Source of the DNA: Rutstroemia sp. NJR-2017a BVV2
Taxonomy: Eukaryota > Ascomycota > Leotiomycetes > Helotiales > Rutstroemiaceae
Length of the DNA stretch: 64,000 nucleotides
Reading direction: 5' to 3'
NCBI GenBank assembly: GCA_002946415.1
Contig: NJPS01000046.1
Location: 1,922,001 to 1,986,000 of the forward strand
The notes under the pieces are model-generated. The model did no database searches. It was not told where the DNA came from and was given only the letters and a program-made list of their open reading frames with translations. Made by a program: the position numbers and the translations under genes. This document shows positions 1 to 12,026 of the stretch, in pieces. Positions within the stretch are counted from its first letter, which is position 1; every line of letters begins with the position of its first letter.

Positions 1-2742
1 TAGAAGTCACTGCCAATATGTCAGTCAACTTAGTGTTGAGCCTTGCTGGATTATTTTTCTGTCCCCAAAAGAAAACGTACCTCAAAGATATGCCAGCGTC
101 AAGGGCAATGTCGGAACAGCTATCCCCTGACTGAACATCATAAAATCTTAAGCATCCGCTCACCATTCCGGTCTATTGTTCAACGTTAGCTACGTTTTTG
201 ACCACCTTTCAATTGTTTCGGCTCACTTGTGTTGGAGATGGAGTTGCAGGCACTGGATTTCCACTTGTGATAGTTGTCGCCGGCCCTGTGGTGCCAACGC
301 AAACATAAACATTGGCCTGAAGCCCAGAGCAGTCGCCATTAAGGGCAGGATTCCACCCATAGAAGGTAGAGATAGCAATGTTAGAGTCCAGAGCAATATC
401 GGTACAATCATTGCCACTTTCCACGAGATAAAATCTATCACAGTTGCTCACCATGCCAGCCTAAGAGAGAAGTCAGTGATTGGAGCGTTAAGAGTCTCAA
501 ACTTTGGCACTAATGCATAGTTCCAATAAAGAAAAGGATGACAAAGAAACGAAAGCGCAGGGGTATCAAAATCTTCGAGATTCGGAGCATTGGCTCCCAA
601 GAAGGAGGAGGATTTTGCTTACCTGAACTGGTGTTGGAGTGCCCATTGATGATCCAGAAGTGGTAGATGGTACCGTGGTGCTGGGAGCTATACCGGTGGA
701 ACCTGTTGTAGTTGCTGATGTTGTTATTTCGTTAGGCAGACCAACGCAGATAAAGTAATTTGGTGCGAGACCGGAGCAATCTGATCCAAGTGCCGGGTTC
801 CAGTCGGCGAGTTGAGTCAAAGTAACGCCGTTAGCGGCCGCGATTGATGTGCAGTTATCAGTTCTGTGGGTCATATTACAAATTGTTACGTCTTACAGAA
901 TTCGAGGGAACTTACTCGCCAACAAACCAATAGGAGATACAACTGCTTGGGATTCCAGGCTGCTCTGGTTGAGGTCCCACACCGTTTGTAGGTAAGGGAG
1001 TGGCGGAGAAGGTGGTTGTGGGGTTAGTGGGAGTGCCTGGAACGGCGACGCAGTAATAATCTCCCACAACCAAGCCCGAGCAATCCGACCCCAGCGCTGG
1101 GTTCCAAGCGAGAAGATCTGCAGTAGTGAAGGTCTGGAAGTACTGCGGTATGAAATCACAGTCATCCCCAATTGTAGCTTTATACCAAGAAGTACAACTT
1201 GGGGCGATACCAGACTGAACAGGTGATGGAAGAACGGAGGCTGTGGATGGAAGGGGTAGACTGGTAAAGTTGGCTACACAGTAATAGGCGTTTTCTAAAT
1301 TAGTGCAATCGACGCCCGAGTTCCATTCTTCGAATTGCGCAACTTCCAGGTAACCCAAGGTTGAAGTCACGTTGCTACACGTATCACCCTATCCGAAAGT
1401 TAGTGGGTTATATGGTGCACAGAATCTATAATATTCACCTGGTTTGCTTCGTAGTACGATTGACACGTAGAGATTGTACCGTTAGCAACTGGTTCTGGAG
1501 GATAAGCTATACTGATCTGTGGAATGCTGGCCGGCGTCCACGCAGGATAGTATTGACTAGTCGCATTGGGAAGGCTAGATTGATCCATCGGGGCATCTAC
1601 GCAGTAGTACCAATTAACGTATAGTCCACTACAATCTGTGCCTACACTTGGGTTCCAAGACAAACTATGGATGTGAATGTCAGCAGATTGATCCGCAGGA
1701 TTGTTCGATGAATGAAGGTTAATTTCTTACAAGTCAGACATGGTAATCAAGTTCGAGTAGCGGTTGACAATAGTCTGACAATTGTCTTGTGATGTTGCTT
1801 GATAGTAACGAAGACCTGAAGAGTGTTAGAAGTACGAAGTGAAATTTATGGCTGTTTATCTGAATTCTTACACGGTGAAAGGATGCCAGATTGTGTCGGT
1901 GTTGGAGGCCAAGCTGTTGCAGTAGGAATAGGAACAAGCACGGCAGAAGTCTCGTTGCCAATGATTGAATATGTCCCTACCGCCGACTTACTTGTCGACG
2001 TTGACGTAGTGGAACTTGTCGATATTGTTGTATTGGAAGTCAAGTTGGGATTTATACCCACGCAGTATGAGTAACCAACTTGGAAACCCGACTCACAGTC
2101 GACTGAGATCACAGGATTCCATTCCAAGAACTGAGAAGACGAGATGTGAAATGCAGCTTCCACTGAAGAGCCTGGAAGGAAGTTAGCTCGAAAATGCCAA
2201 TAATTCTGTTTCTTTTTCACTACTGACATGAATCTCCAGATTCAGCATCGTACCAAGCATCACAGTTGTACGGCTGTCCACTCTGTGTAGGCTTTGCAGG
2301 TCCAGTAGTCTCTGCCGTTATTGTTGAGGAAAAGGAAGAAATTGTGGTCGTTGATCCAACGGCTGATGATCCAACCGTGTCCGCAACACCGACACAGTAC
2401 GAGTCTCCTACCCAGAAATTTGTTTTGCAATCGGAGGACACAGCTGGATTCCAAGCAAGAAATTCAGATGATGTTATGCCAAATGCCTCTTCTATGGATT
2501 CACCTATACAACCATCATTAGCTACGATAGAAATTCAATGGTTAGGAATTCTCACATGAATCGTTCTCTACAACATCATACCAGAGATTGCAGGTTGCAA
2601 TAGTTCCCGTCTGAGTTGGATCATCGGGAGCGGTGTGGGATGTAACTCTTCGAACAATACGACTTGCTGGAAGACCTGCAATGCTTCCACAAACATTCAG
2701 ACCCAAGACGCAGACAGCAAATAGAAGAGAGCTAGATTGCAT
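1..2742 (-). CDS. Secreted multi-LysM protein, partial at left edge
   Basis: Chitin or peptidoglycan-oligosaccharide binding protein built from repeated LysM units, probably secreted. The ATG at 2742 starts a signal peptide (MQSSSLLFAVCVLGLNVCGS). At least eight LysM-like units follow, each with a Cys-x-x-(W/Y)Y start, an SGDSC-like turn and a WNPA...DCSGL...YCVG end, joined by Thr/Ser/Pro linkers. Units can be seen around 2600-2390, 2260-2050, 1820-1590, 1475-1260, 1200-1040, 940-750, 450-290 and from 160 onward. Introns mostly cut inside the units. The last intron visible spans 10-80: the coding frame reads ISL up to 81 and resumes in phase as SDFY at 9-1, so the gene continues past the window edge. 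It is divergent from the chitinase at 3721, a pairing known for fungal LysM genes and subgroup C chitinases. Seen: signal peptide, repeats, phases. Inferred: secretion and chitin binding. Confidence 0.85.
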
Positions 2743-3720
2743 TTTCAAGAGTCACGACAGCCTGTCCAATACAGAAGCTCCAGCTCAAAAAATCGAGGGA
2801 AGTGAATGAGAAAGATCAGGATTGGAAAAGAAGGTGGGCAACCCAAGAATCATCACGAAAGACCAAAAGAAAAAAGGAAGAAAATTTCCCACCGGAAATA
2901 CGCAATGAATCAAAACGGTATACTGGATTGAAATGAAACCAACAGAGCAGGAAGGGGGCGGTCAGCTGCACCTCCATAATACACCCTGCATTACCAAACG
3001 TTCCGATCCGAGTCGGTTTTCAAATCTCAAATTTGCTCCTCTGTCGGACTTTACGGTGGAGAACTTTCCCCAGCAACTCCATTGCATATCACCCAATGGC
3101 CATCGCCTCCGTCAGTCCATCAAAATACCGTTGCAATTACCGAAATGCTTCTTACCGCCGAGCGCTTTTATTGCTGTGGTGCTCGTGGGTCGGCAAAAAA
3201 AAAAGGTTAAGTGTAAGCTTGTAGGCTTGCGACCCTGCCGTGCCTGCCGTACCCTGTAGCGTCGGATGTAAGCGCGACCGATTGTGAAATAAGCATTGTG
3301 CCGAGTGCCCGTGCTTGCATATCAGTAGCGTCTTTCAGGGGGCGGGCCAGAGAGGGTACTTGCAGGGGTTTCACTCCGGTAAATAATTCAGGGACCTGCA
3401 GCACCTAGACAATTTGACAGCCATGGACCATCGGAAATACAAGCGATTCTAGCGCTAAGATTCACGAGCACCATGTTCCTTGTCATGGCTCGTACAATGA
3501 CTTCAATTGCAGAGCCATTGATAATCTAACGCACCCTTGGTTGCCTTATCTGTGCTATCTCTAGTCCAACCTTGGATGACAAACTAACAACCAACACATT
3601 TCACTCACTTGTACTCTCCGTGATCCCCATTCCCATGCAAACTTCAGATTCTTTCTTCAAGACGGAATCGTTGTATGAGCCAGCAAGTTTCTTTCTATCA
3701 ATCTACGCAAGAGCACCGCG
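2743..3720. promoter_or_regulatory. Shared upstream region of the LysM and chitinase genes
   Basis: A 978-bp divergent intergenic region with no supported ORF. It is purine-rich near 2800-2890 and has an A-run near 3195-3204. I see no convincing binding site, but the head-to-head arrangement would allow co-regulation. Confidence 0.4.
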
Positions 3721-5665
3721 ATGGCGTTCTCCTATCTGCAGCAAGCGTTTTTGTTCTTTGTGTTTGTTCTGGCCCAGAACGTCGTGAGTCAGAGTTGTAG
3801 TTCAACTAATCTCTGCGCGGTTGGATGTTGCGGGAATGGTGGGATCGATGGGAACGAGTGAGTTGATTCCAGCCCTGCTGCCTCATTGACGATATTAGGG
3901 TCCGAGTGCTGACAAATTTTGAGCAGTTTTATTTGCGGAACAGGTAATTAGAGGCGTGTAACTTTGAGATGCTTTCTAACAGTATCAGGGCCTACATTTT
4001 GCGGAGCAGGAAACTGCACTTCAACCTGTGACTACAAAGCCGAGTGTAATCCAGGAGACTGGTCTTCCGAATATTATAATGCCACAGTTTGTCCGCTCAA
4101 TGTTTGTTGTAGCGCATTTGGATTCTGCGGTATTTCAGCTCTTGTAGTATCTTTGATGCCCTACTGATATCTTGCAGGGACCACAGCAGAATTCTGCGGC
4201 GACGCAACCGTTCCTCAACCTATTTGTAGTGGAAGTAGTTCAGACTCGCGAACTATTGGGTACTATGAAGGATGGAGTCTAGAGAGACCTTGTCAATGTA
4301 GGCTTCGCTTTCGACATATATGCACATTTATTAACTGTCACAGCGATGTCGCCCGACGAGATTCCGCTGGGTTATTACACGCATCTCAATTATGCATTTG
4401 CATACATCGACCCAATTACATTTAGAGTCGCTAAAATGGATTCAACTGTGGGCTCGCTCTATCAGAATGTCACCGGGCTCAAGGCCAAACAGCCAGGGCT
4501 AGAGGTATGGCTCACTATTGGCGGGTGGTCATTCAATGATCCCGGCCCAACAGCAACAACTTTCTCGCACTTAATTGCGTCTGAACTTGCTCAGATGGAA
4601 TTTTTTGCGTCGCTGATTTCCGTCCTGACTGTCAACAACTTTGATGGAGTCGACATTGACTGGTACGTATATTTGATTGCAGGTCAATGGTTATAAGACA
4701 TACTAAGCTTAAAAATAACAGGGAGTATCCAGCGACTTCAGATCGGTCAGGTTCTCCTGCTGACCTCAAGAACTACGTTACATTTTTGAAGAAGCTACGT
4801 CAGGCTCTCAATTCTAGTGGTTATCTGCTTGGTCTTTCAATCACCTTGCCATCATCCTACTGGTACATGCAAGATTTCGATATTGTGTCTATTGACCCTA
4901 TAGTTGATTGGTTTAACGTGATGACTTACGATCTCCATGGAACCTGGGATAGTGACGATCCATTTATTGGAGCAGTCGCACTGGCTCACACAAATTTGAC
5001 TGAGATAAAACAAAGCCTTGATCTCCTCTGGCGAAACAACATCGATCCAGCACGAGTCAATCTAGGTCTCGGATTCTACGGACGCAGTACGAATCCAACT
5101 CTCTTTCTCTTCTTTACACGGCTTCTGACAATTCTTTAATAGGCTTCACAATGAGCGACCCTGGATGTTTATCCGCAGGTTGCCCGTTTTCGGCCGGCGG
5201 AAAAGCCGGCTCCTGTACGCAAACTGCTGGCATCCTATCAGACATTGAGATTCGTGATATTATCGCTAGTGGAGCTACTGTCACTCTTGATTCTGCAGCT
5301 GCAGTACAAATCGTGACCTGGGAGACTGATCAGTGGGTATCTTATGATGACGCGACTACAATGAAGATGAAGCTTGATTACGTTAATTCAGTTTGTCTGG
5401 GAGGGTGAGTAGCTTAAGTTTCTTCTTTGCTGACTTGGCTGACATTCATTTTCTATACAGAACTGTCGTTTGGGCTGTCGATCTTGACGATCATAACGGA
5501 ACATCTATCAATGCGCTTGGCTCGAGTCTAAATAGAGCTCCTAGTCCTGTTTACAATGATACTAATCCAACTGATAGCGGTCCTGATCTCGGAACACTAG
5601 CTGATGACTCTGCAGGTCAAGAGACGATTCAGTTGAGTGGGAAGCTAAGAAGATATCTTCATTGA
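3721..5665 (+). CDS. GH18 chitinase with N-terminal hevein-type chitin-binding module
   Basis: Secreted endochitinase of glycoside hydrolase family 18, hydrolysing beta-1,4-GlcNAc polymers. Eight exons by eye (3721-3857, 3927-3943, 3989-4129, 4178-4297, 4344-4662, 4722-5086, 5143-5404, 5461-5665) give 521 residues with all phases consistent. A signal peptide (LFFVFVLAQNVVSQ) precedes a Cys-rich chitin-binding module with CCSAFGFCG. The catalytic domain starts near IGYYEGW. The active-site motif DGVDIDWEYP is rebuilt across intron 4662/4722, with Glu the acid/base; MTYDLHGTWD and GFYGRSF follow. The protein stops soon after VVWAVDLDD, so it lacks the long C-terminal extension of many subgroup C chitinases and has no LysM unit of its own. 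Its divergent neighbour carries LysM units instead. Family assignment is firm; the subgroup is inferred. Confidence 0.92.
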
Positions 5666-6681
5666 TTCTATTCAAGATTAGATGCCTCATATTACATGAT
5701 GGCTTTTAGTGTCGTAGACTATAATAGATGTTGTCATTGATCCCTGCCGCGTTTTTGTAATCAGTCCTCAATCTCAGAAAAAAGTAGTGATGTGTGATAA
5801 TCAAACGGGATGACCAAATACGTGATAGAACATCTATTGGCATACAGACGGTCCTAATGTTCGCGTGAGTCTCAGTAAGATTTTTCAAATCAAATCTTTG
5901 CGTATGTAAGATGAAACATTTCCTAGATTTTACAGATCCCCGCGCTGCGAACCTGCCCGCCAAATCGATAGGGTACCCGTCAAGTTAGGGAGCTATAGGT
6001 GCATTATACTGACAAATGAATATCCATTTGGTGGGTTGATGGGTATGTTGACTATCCATCGGCCGTGTCTCACATATGGCACCCATGCTTGGGTTGTTAG
6101 GTGGGTTAAGGGTAGGTTGAGGATCCGAGTGGGTACCCATCTCGCGACCTTACAAAACCCCGCCTAGAGTCTACAGCCTAAATCTGTAGTCGGCATTATT
6201 CCGGATTCTACGAGTACGTCCCAGATGTAAGATTATTTTCCACGGAAGCCTATCACTATTAAGCTCGGTCCGTTTCAGCAAGTCATCACCTCGGACACCT
6301 CTGTTCGCGCTTAGATGTTCGACTATAGCATATTAAATCATGCAGGCCGGAAATTTGATAAGTTGACTCCAGGGATCGTACATGTACCGCTCTTTCGGAG
6401 TATCTTATCATGATCCGACACTTTCTGGTGAACCCATTTGCTCAAAATAGGGAAAGACTACATCCTAGAGTTAACGCAGCATATGCCTTCTTTTCCATCA
6501 GCTTGTCTTTTCTTCGCCCGATAAATTTTTTTACTTTTGTTTTTATATTTTTATATTTTTTGGAGATTTGCTTTATCTTCTTACCACTGGCGAAATCTTC
6601 CAAAAAGCTGAGTCGAAATTCATTCGAAGGCCATCAGGAGTATCACTTTGACCACGCGCAGCTACGATTTTCTACATTACA
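5666..6681. other. Intergenic region with low-complexity and possible mobile-element remnant
   Basis: No supported gene. Two GGGTACCC palindromes at 5971-5978 and 6131-6138 bracket about 150 bp rich in GGGTTGATGGGTATG-like direct repeats. A T-rich tract lies at 6525-6565, upstream of the metalloprotease. Confidence 0.4.
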
Positions 6682-8001
6682 ATGCTCGGCAGAATTCTTC
6701 TGGTGATGGGCAGTCTGCCATTAGGCCTATTTGCTTGCCCTCCACCAGGACAATCTATAGTCCTACCAGGGGAGGACCCAGCACCACATTTTGAAATACT
6801 TCCAGAGCTGCACCTTAACTCTACGCACCATCTAGAACGTCGTTTTATGTACCAGGAGGGGAGTACATGGCCTGACAATACCCTCACATACTGCTTTGAA
6901 AATTCTGATGCGGAGAAAACGCTTAGCAATGATCTCGTGTCAGCTTGGGGTTTATGGCAAGCAGCAGGGCTGGATAGCCGTATAAAGTTTGTTCAGGGAT
7001 CCTCATCGTATTGTAAAAAAAAAGACGTTGGTGATTATCTTGTGAGTACACAAGCTCCCCAATTCCAAGTAGTCATTGGAGAGTTTCTTCAAGACAGATT
7101 TTGGCTCCTAGTTCTCTCGTATCAAAGGTTTCTGACATTATCGATGATAGAAAATCATTCTTGCACCGACTGCTCAATTGCTCACAACCTTGGGCAAACA
7201 GCCAAAAGATAAAAATGGCAATGGCCCACGTATGATACTGAATCCAAGTGAGGATATGTGAGTCAAATTTCCGCCGGATTCTCGTTCTCGGTGGCTTCAT
7301 TAGAAGAAAGACTTCGAATAATTTACTGACAGACAACTATGCAGTGGAATGGAAGATACAATTTCGAATTATGCGCACGAAATCGGCCACGCTTTTGGGC
7401 TCTTGCACGAACAGCAGCGTGCGGACTTATGGACTGGTAGTTTCATGGGCAACGGAAGGACTAACAAGTTCATCTTCAATTGCAAGAACCTCGCCGACTA
7501 CGAGGAAAAAGTGGCACCACTGGAAGAATCCAAACGGGATGTGGTGTGCAAAGCGCGAGCATCAGCAGAATCCATCGGCTTCAGCGCTATGGAATTCTTA
7601 CCTCTCCCGGCTCGAACGATATACGGCGGCCAGTCAGAAGACAATCCTGATATGGATACTAAATCTATCATGATGTACCCTTCCAATGCCGGAGGTATTG
7701 GCACCGGCAAGGACCGCGCGGTTGTCTATACGCTACAGAATGGAGACAGGATAGACTATAATACACAGCCAAGTCCAATTGATATAGACACAGTGAGTGC
7801 CCTTAAACATCTTCTTCCGTGTTGCAGTCAGAACTCGGAGACTTGTTCGAGCACAAAGAGAAATCATTTTTCGTTGAATTGGTTAATTATTTCTATGGAG
7901 GCAATTCGCTGACCTGCACTTCTGTAGATGAACAGGTTATATCCTGCCACTGCCGTCCGAGAAACACCTTGCTTTTTCTGGCAGGATTGCAGTGCATTTA
8001 A
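6682..8001 (+). CDS. Secreted astacin-like zinc metalloprotease (peptidase M12A)
   Basis: Zinc endopeptidase of the astacin family, probably extracellular. Four exons (6682-7041, 7151-7257, 7345-7792, 7828-8001) give 362 residues with consistent phases. A signal peptide (MLGRILLVMGSLPLGLFA) and a propeptide-like stretch precede the catalytic domain from about residue 55 (STWPDNTLTYCF). Exon 2 supplies TTLGKQPKDKNGNGPRMIL, conserved in fungal homologues. The zinc site HEIGHAFGLLHEQQR (HExxHxxGxxHE) is complete, and the Met-turn is visible as SIMMYP. The C-terminal exon (SELGDLFEH onward) matches nothing I know, so the exact 3' end is the weakest part. It sits in a run of secreted hydrolase genes, which suggests a role in degrading external protein. 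Confidence 0.85.
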
Positions 8002-9506
8002 ATCTAAATTCTCCAGTATGACTGGTTGCTTCACCGGTAGTAATTAGCAGCACAGTCGGTGCAGCAATTCATTAACCACCCACGAACTCCAATAATTCAA
8101 TGAAAATTTAAATTTTGAGATACTCAAATAAACATTGGTTTATAAGATTCCTTTCGTCAGGTTCGCTGAACACCCTACTTTATAGAGTATATGAAGTTGT
8201 TGCGAAGTGATTATGTTTGGGTGGTGATTCTGTGGGGGTTAATGAATTACTGCACCCACTGTGCTGCTGAAATACATGCACTTCCTGTTATCACGAAGGA
8301 TAAAGAATACGCTGGATAGGAAGGAATCGTAAATGTACAATTTATCAAATCACATGAAGACTTGACCATTCAAGATGATTATTCAGGAGCTTGTGATTTG
8401 TGCTTGAAAGATGTCAGTGCCAGGCCCTCGCGTAGCTGCTGCGTTTGGCCTAGGATGCCAGAACTTTTACTTGAGTGGGTTGACAGAAAGTCGACAGAAC
8501 AGCTATGCAACATCATATCAAATGAAATTTGACCTCAGAAGGCTGCAGGTAGAATAGTCGTCTGGTCAACCAAAAGCTATCTCGGAGATGAACCTCGGCA
8601 AACCAATTCGGTACAGTACCGCGGAACACAAACCCACAGTCTATTCTGCAGCCTAGTAACCATCCTGTACAAAAAGAGTGATTTACAGCCGTTTCCTTTG
8701 TACCTGCAGGACGCCACCAACGTAAACCCAACGCCCTTCAATAGTACAGTATTTTAGCTTCATGCATGAAAACTCTTTGCGGGCCGCCATCCAGGGATCC
8801 CGCCACTACTGTATACTTTTGGCGCCCGGGTAAATTAAGCTTTGCGGTACCCCTAGCCGGCTATCTACCGCGCCGCCACTAGTCGCAACTGTTCCCTGTA
8901 GTAGTAATGTCGGTACCGACTGCTTGGGTCACCACCCCCGTTTTTTCTCATACTTCACGGAGCTGTATGCTATATACGTTATTTTTCGCCGATAAAGGTG
9001 TGACTATGGACTTATCGAGTTTATTACTTCGGCCGATTGGTTGGCACTTACGACGGAAGTATTCAAGCACTATAGGTCTTCCCAATAATGAGGACCTAGT
9101 GATTCGGTGAGAGATGTTTCAGTTACTGCGCAATCTGCAGAATATGCATGAAAGTGGAATGTAATCCAACTTTGAATTTTGTGGGTCTGATATTTGGTGT
9201 TGCTCAAGGATAAGGGTTCAGACTATATCTCTACGACCGTGGGTAGGGGTGAACCACGACAAGGCTCGACCTCCAGTGCAAACCGCTTTTCCGTGCCGAA
9301 CTATAGGGCCTCGGAAGATGGAAATGAAGACGCATGTGGCGCCAATAAGTTCACCGTCTACGGATAATCCACCCCGAAATGGGCAGTCTAGTCATTTTTA
9401 CTGCTTATACTCGTCCTCTTCAAATTCCCAGCTTTCTCCATTCTAGTTCTCATATTCGTCTGTCCTTATTATCTTTTCGTTTCGATTAGGTTCATTTGGG
9501 TGACCG
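8002..9506. other. Long intergenic region, no firm gene
   Basis: About 1.5 kb without a recognised gene. A 42-codon ORF with a signal-like N-terminus (8191-8319) is listed separately. The last 100 bp before 9507 are pyrimidine-rich, as in many fungal promoters. Confidence 0.5.
8191..8319 (+). CDS. Possible very small secreted peptide
   Basis: A 42-residue ORF from ATG to TAG. Its N-terminus looks like a signal peptide (basic start, then VWVVILWGLMNY), followed by a small-residue cleavage-like site (CAA) and a short tail ending ITKDKEYAG. Not recognised. It could be a real small peptide, the first exon of a lost gene, or chance; a downstream exon was not found. Confidence 0.2.
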   Translation: MKLLRSDYVWVVILWGLMNYCTHCAAEIHALPVITKDKEYAG

Positions 9507-11516
9507 ATGATCACAAGCAGAATGCTGCACAAAGTTCTGCTACCGTCGATTTTAGTTTTGCTGCAAGCAAATGCGGTGTATTCTCAGAGCTATGATGACT
9601 TTACTTGGATCAAAGTTGGTTATAGTATCTCACTTTTATCTCAGTGCTGACATTAATTAGAAATGGGCAGCTATTGGCGACTCATTCACGGCGGCTATCG
9701 GTTCTGGAAGCTTGTACAGCAAAAGTAAGAGCGACGTAAAATGTTCAAGGTACGACTACGGGTATCCTGCCATCATGAACCGATTCTTTGGCCTTAGCGT
9801 TGAAACTTTCTCCTACTTGGCCTGTTCTGGGGACACTTCTACGGATATCGCGGGCCAAATTGAAGCTCTTGATGCAGGTCAGGATCTTGTCGTGATGACT
9901 GCTGGGGGAAATGATCTTTGTTTGGTAAGGAGAAGCACATTTGAGATTTCCAATGCGTTTGATACTGATATTTTATCCTTTTTCAGTCGAGCATTATAGC
10001 CAACTGCGTTGTTTCACCGACGGGATCCCAAAGCAATTGCCAAAGCATGATAAGTTCTGCTCAGACGGGTATCGACACTTATCTCGTGGAAAACATAAAG
10101 TCTCTACTAGAATCATTGGATGAGAAGATTAATGATGGGGGAGTGGTTGTGTTCAACTATTATGCCAAGTATTTCAATGTCGACAACGAAGATTGTGCTA
10201 TGGAATGGTGGAATTGGCCATTTTCCGCAAACGGTTCTCCATTGACCACAGATCTTCGGAAACAGCTCAATACCTTGGTTGACAACACGAATGCTGCTTT
10301 GAAAAAGGCAGTTGAAGCCGCAAATGTTTCAAAGATGACTTTGGTCGCAGCGAACTGGGACCCTTGGGTCTCTGAGATGAAGGGGCAATTTTGCCAGCCT
10401 GGTGCCTCACCAGATCCGAATGATCCTTCAAATGATAATGTAATGTTCTTTAAGCTCAACACAAGGGCGCCAATTTCCACCCTCTTCGAGAGAGATGGCT
10501 GGAATGTTATGCAGAATCGGACGGCATATGATATCTCTGCGGCCGAGGAAGCTTTGTGGAAGGGGACGGAAATGGGCCTTGAAATGCAATCGCGGGACAT
10601 CACGGCACCCCACTGTTCTTCATCAGCGTTTGCAAATTTTATTCTAACCAGATTTGGTGGAGATGGGATCGGAAAGATCTTCCATCCAAACGAGCTGGGT
10701 CACGAGGTCATAGCTTCTTTCGCCTTGAATGCTGTTCGTGAAGGTCGCTCCAAAGTTCTTGGAATATCTGCTCCCACCTGTGCGGTATCAACGGGTCCCA
10801 CCTGCTACCAAACGAAGGGATCAACGGCATACGCTAGTTCTTATGCACTATACTCGAACACCGCAGCATTTTGCAGCGAAGTTAAGTCGAAACACCCCAC
10901 CAATACTAAGAACTGGGAGTACTCCACGACGTACAACAAGGGAACTGTCGACGAGAATACATTTAAGATTTCGCTTTCCAATGATGCAACGGCATTCAAC
11001 GAAGATCAGTGCAACAAAGCTGTCAATGTCATTCTCGATGGATGTGACGGCAACGACCCCGGAAATCCAATGAATTGGAAGTTTGGAGGTGAACTTGTGG
11101 AAGGCAGCTACACTTACAGCATCTCGATAACAAGAACGAATCGGCCTTTCCCAGTTATAACATACCCTGATCAGAAATGTGAAAGCTGGTATAAAGGTAT
11201 TTGGGATCAATATGATATTTATGGCGCGGGTTGGGCAACATGGGATTCCGGTCAATCATCCCTGCGACCAAATTCTACAAGCTGTTTCGGGCTTGGACTC
11301 ACGGGGTGGAACTTTGAGTATTATGATAAGCCGGATAAGGATGGTTATGAATGGCATGCCTGGTAAGATTTATACCCATGAGGCTTCACTAGTATCCACT
11401 GACAGGAAATTAGGTTCAAGTCACCTATTTGGACTCGAGCAAGGTGTTATAACAACAACAAGGTGCAGAGCCGCTCCGGAGGGCCTTCGCATGGGGGTTG
11501 TCGTGGGAATGGATAA
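9507..11516 (+). CDS. Secreted SGNH/GDSL-like lipase-esterase
   Basis: Large secreted SGNH-fold hydrolase, probably acting on an ester bond; substrate unknown. Exons 9507-9614, 9661-9924, 9987-11362 and 11414-11516 give about 616 residues. The N-terminus is a signal peptide (VLLPSILVLLQANAVYS). SGNH block I is GDSFTAAIGSG with Ser as nucleophile; block III is TAGGNDLCL, interrupted by intron 2; the block V His lies in HPNELGHEV at about 10685-10710. The stop at 11364 lies inside an intron: splicing 11362 to 11414 continues as WFKSPIWTRARCYNNNKVQS, a conserved-looking C-terminus, ending at 11516. The C-terminal 200 residues form a separate Cys-containing domain seen in large fungal members of this family. 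It lies next to the M12A protease in the secreted-hydrolase block. Confidence 0.85.
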
Positions 11517-12026
11517 TGAAGTGAATCAGAAGCCGTGAGCTATCGGTAGATGGGAACCAAGGGAGGCCCCTTAGGAAGTCGAGAGGAGCGTTATACAAAC
11601 CGTCGTCGAATGGAGTCTCTCTTTCGGTAGAAAACCAACATATTTGCAAGAATTAAAATTACTTAGAAGTTTACGGGAAGCATTTGTGATTTAAAATGAC
11701 ATAAGTCACCGATATCAACCACTATGTGCGCGTGGAAACCGTCAATCCTATCGTTCACTCTGTCTTGTCGGAAGATATATAACATGAGATAGAATGTGAA
11801 CTATTGCAAACGCATCTATGCATAACTACTAGTAAGCTAGTGGCTACCTTATTCCGATGACGAAAATGGTGGAGCAGTATGCTTGATGAATGTACCAGTG
11901 TCTGGACACTCATGATCTAGACCGTCAACTTCGCCCCTAGAATATTCGCACCAATTTGGATACAATTCTGAACTTGATAGCCAATATATGGATAGTGGGC
12001 TCGCGATTTCTATACTTCAGTCGCGC
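11517..12026. other. Intergenic, convergent gene ends
   Basis: Between the 3' ends of the SGNH hydrolase and the aldo/keto reductase. No coding signal or distinct repeat seen. Confidence 0.5.

Noticed and set aside
11179..11538. Separate ORF overlapping the SGNH hydrolase 3' end
   Set aside because: Shifted frame. Splicing 11362 to 11414 instead gives the family-like C-terminus.
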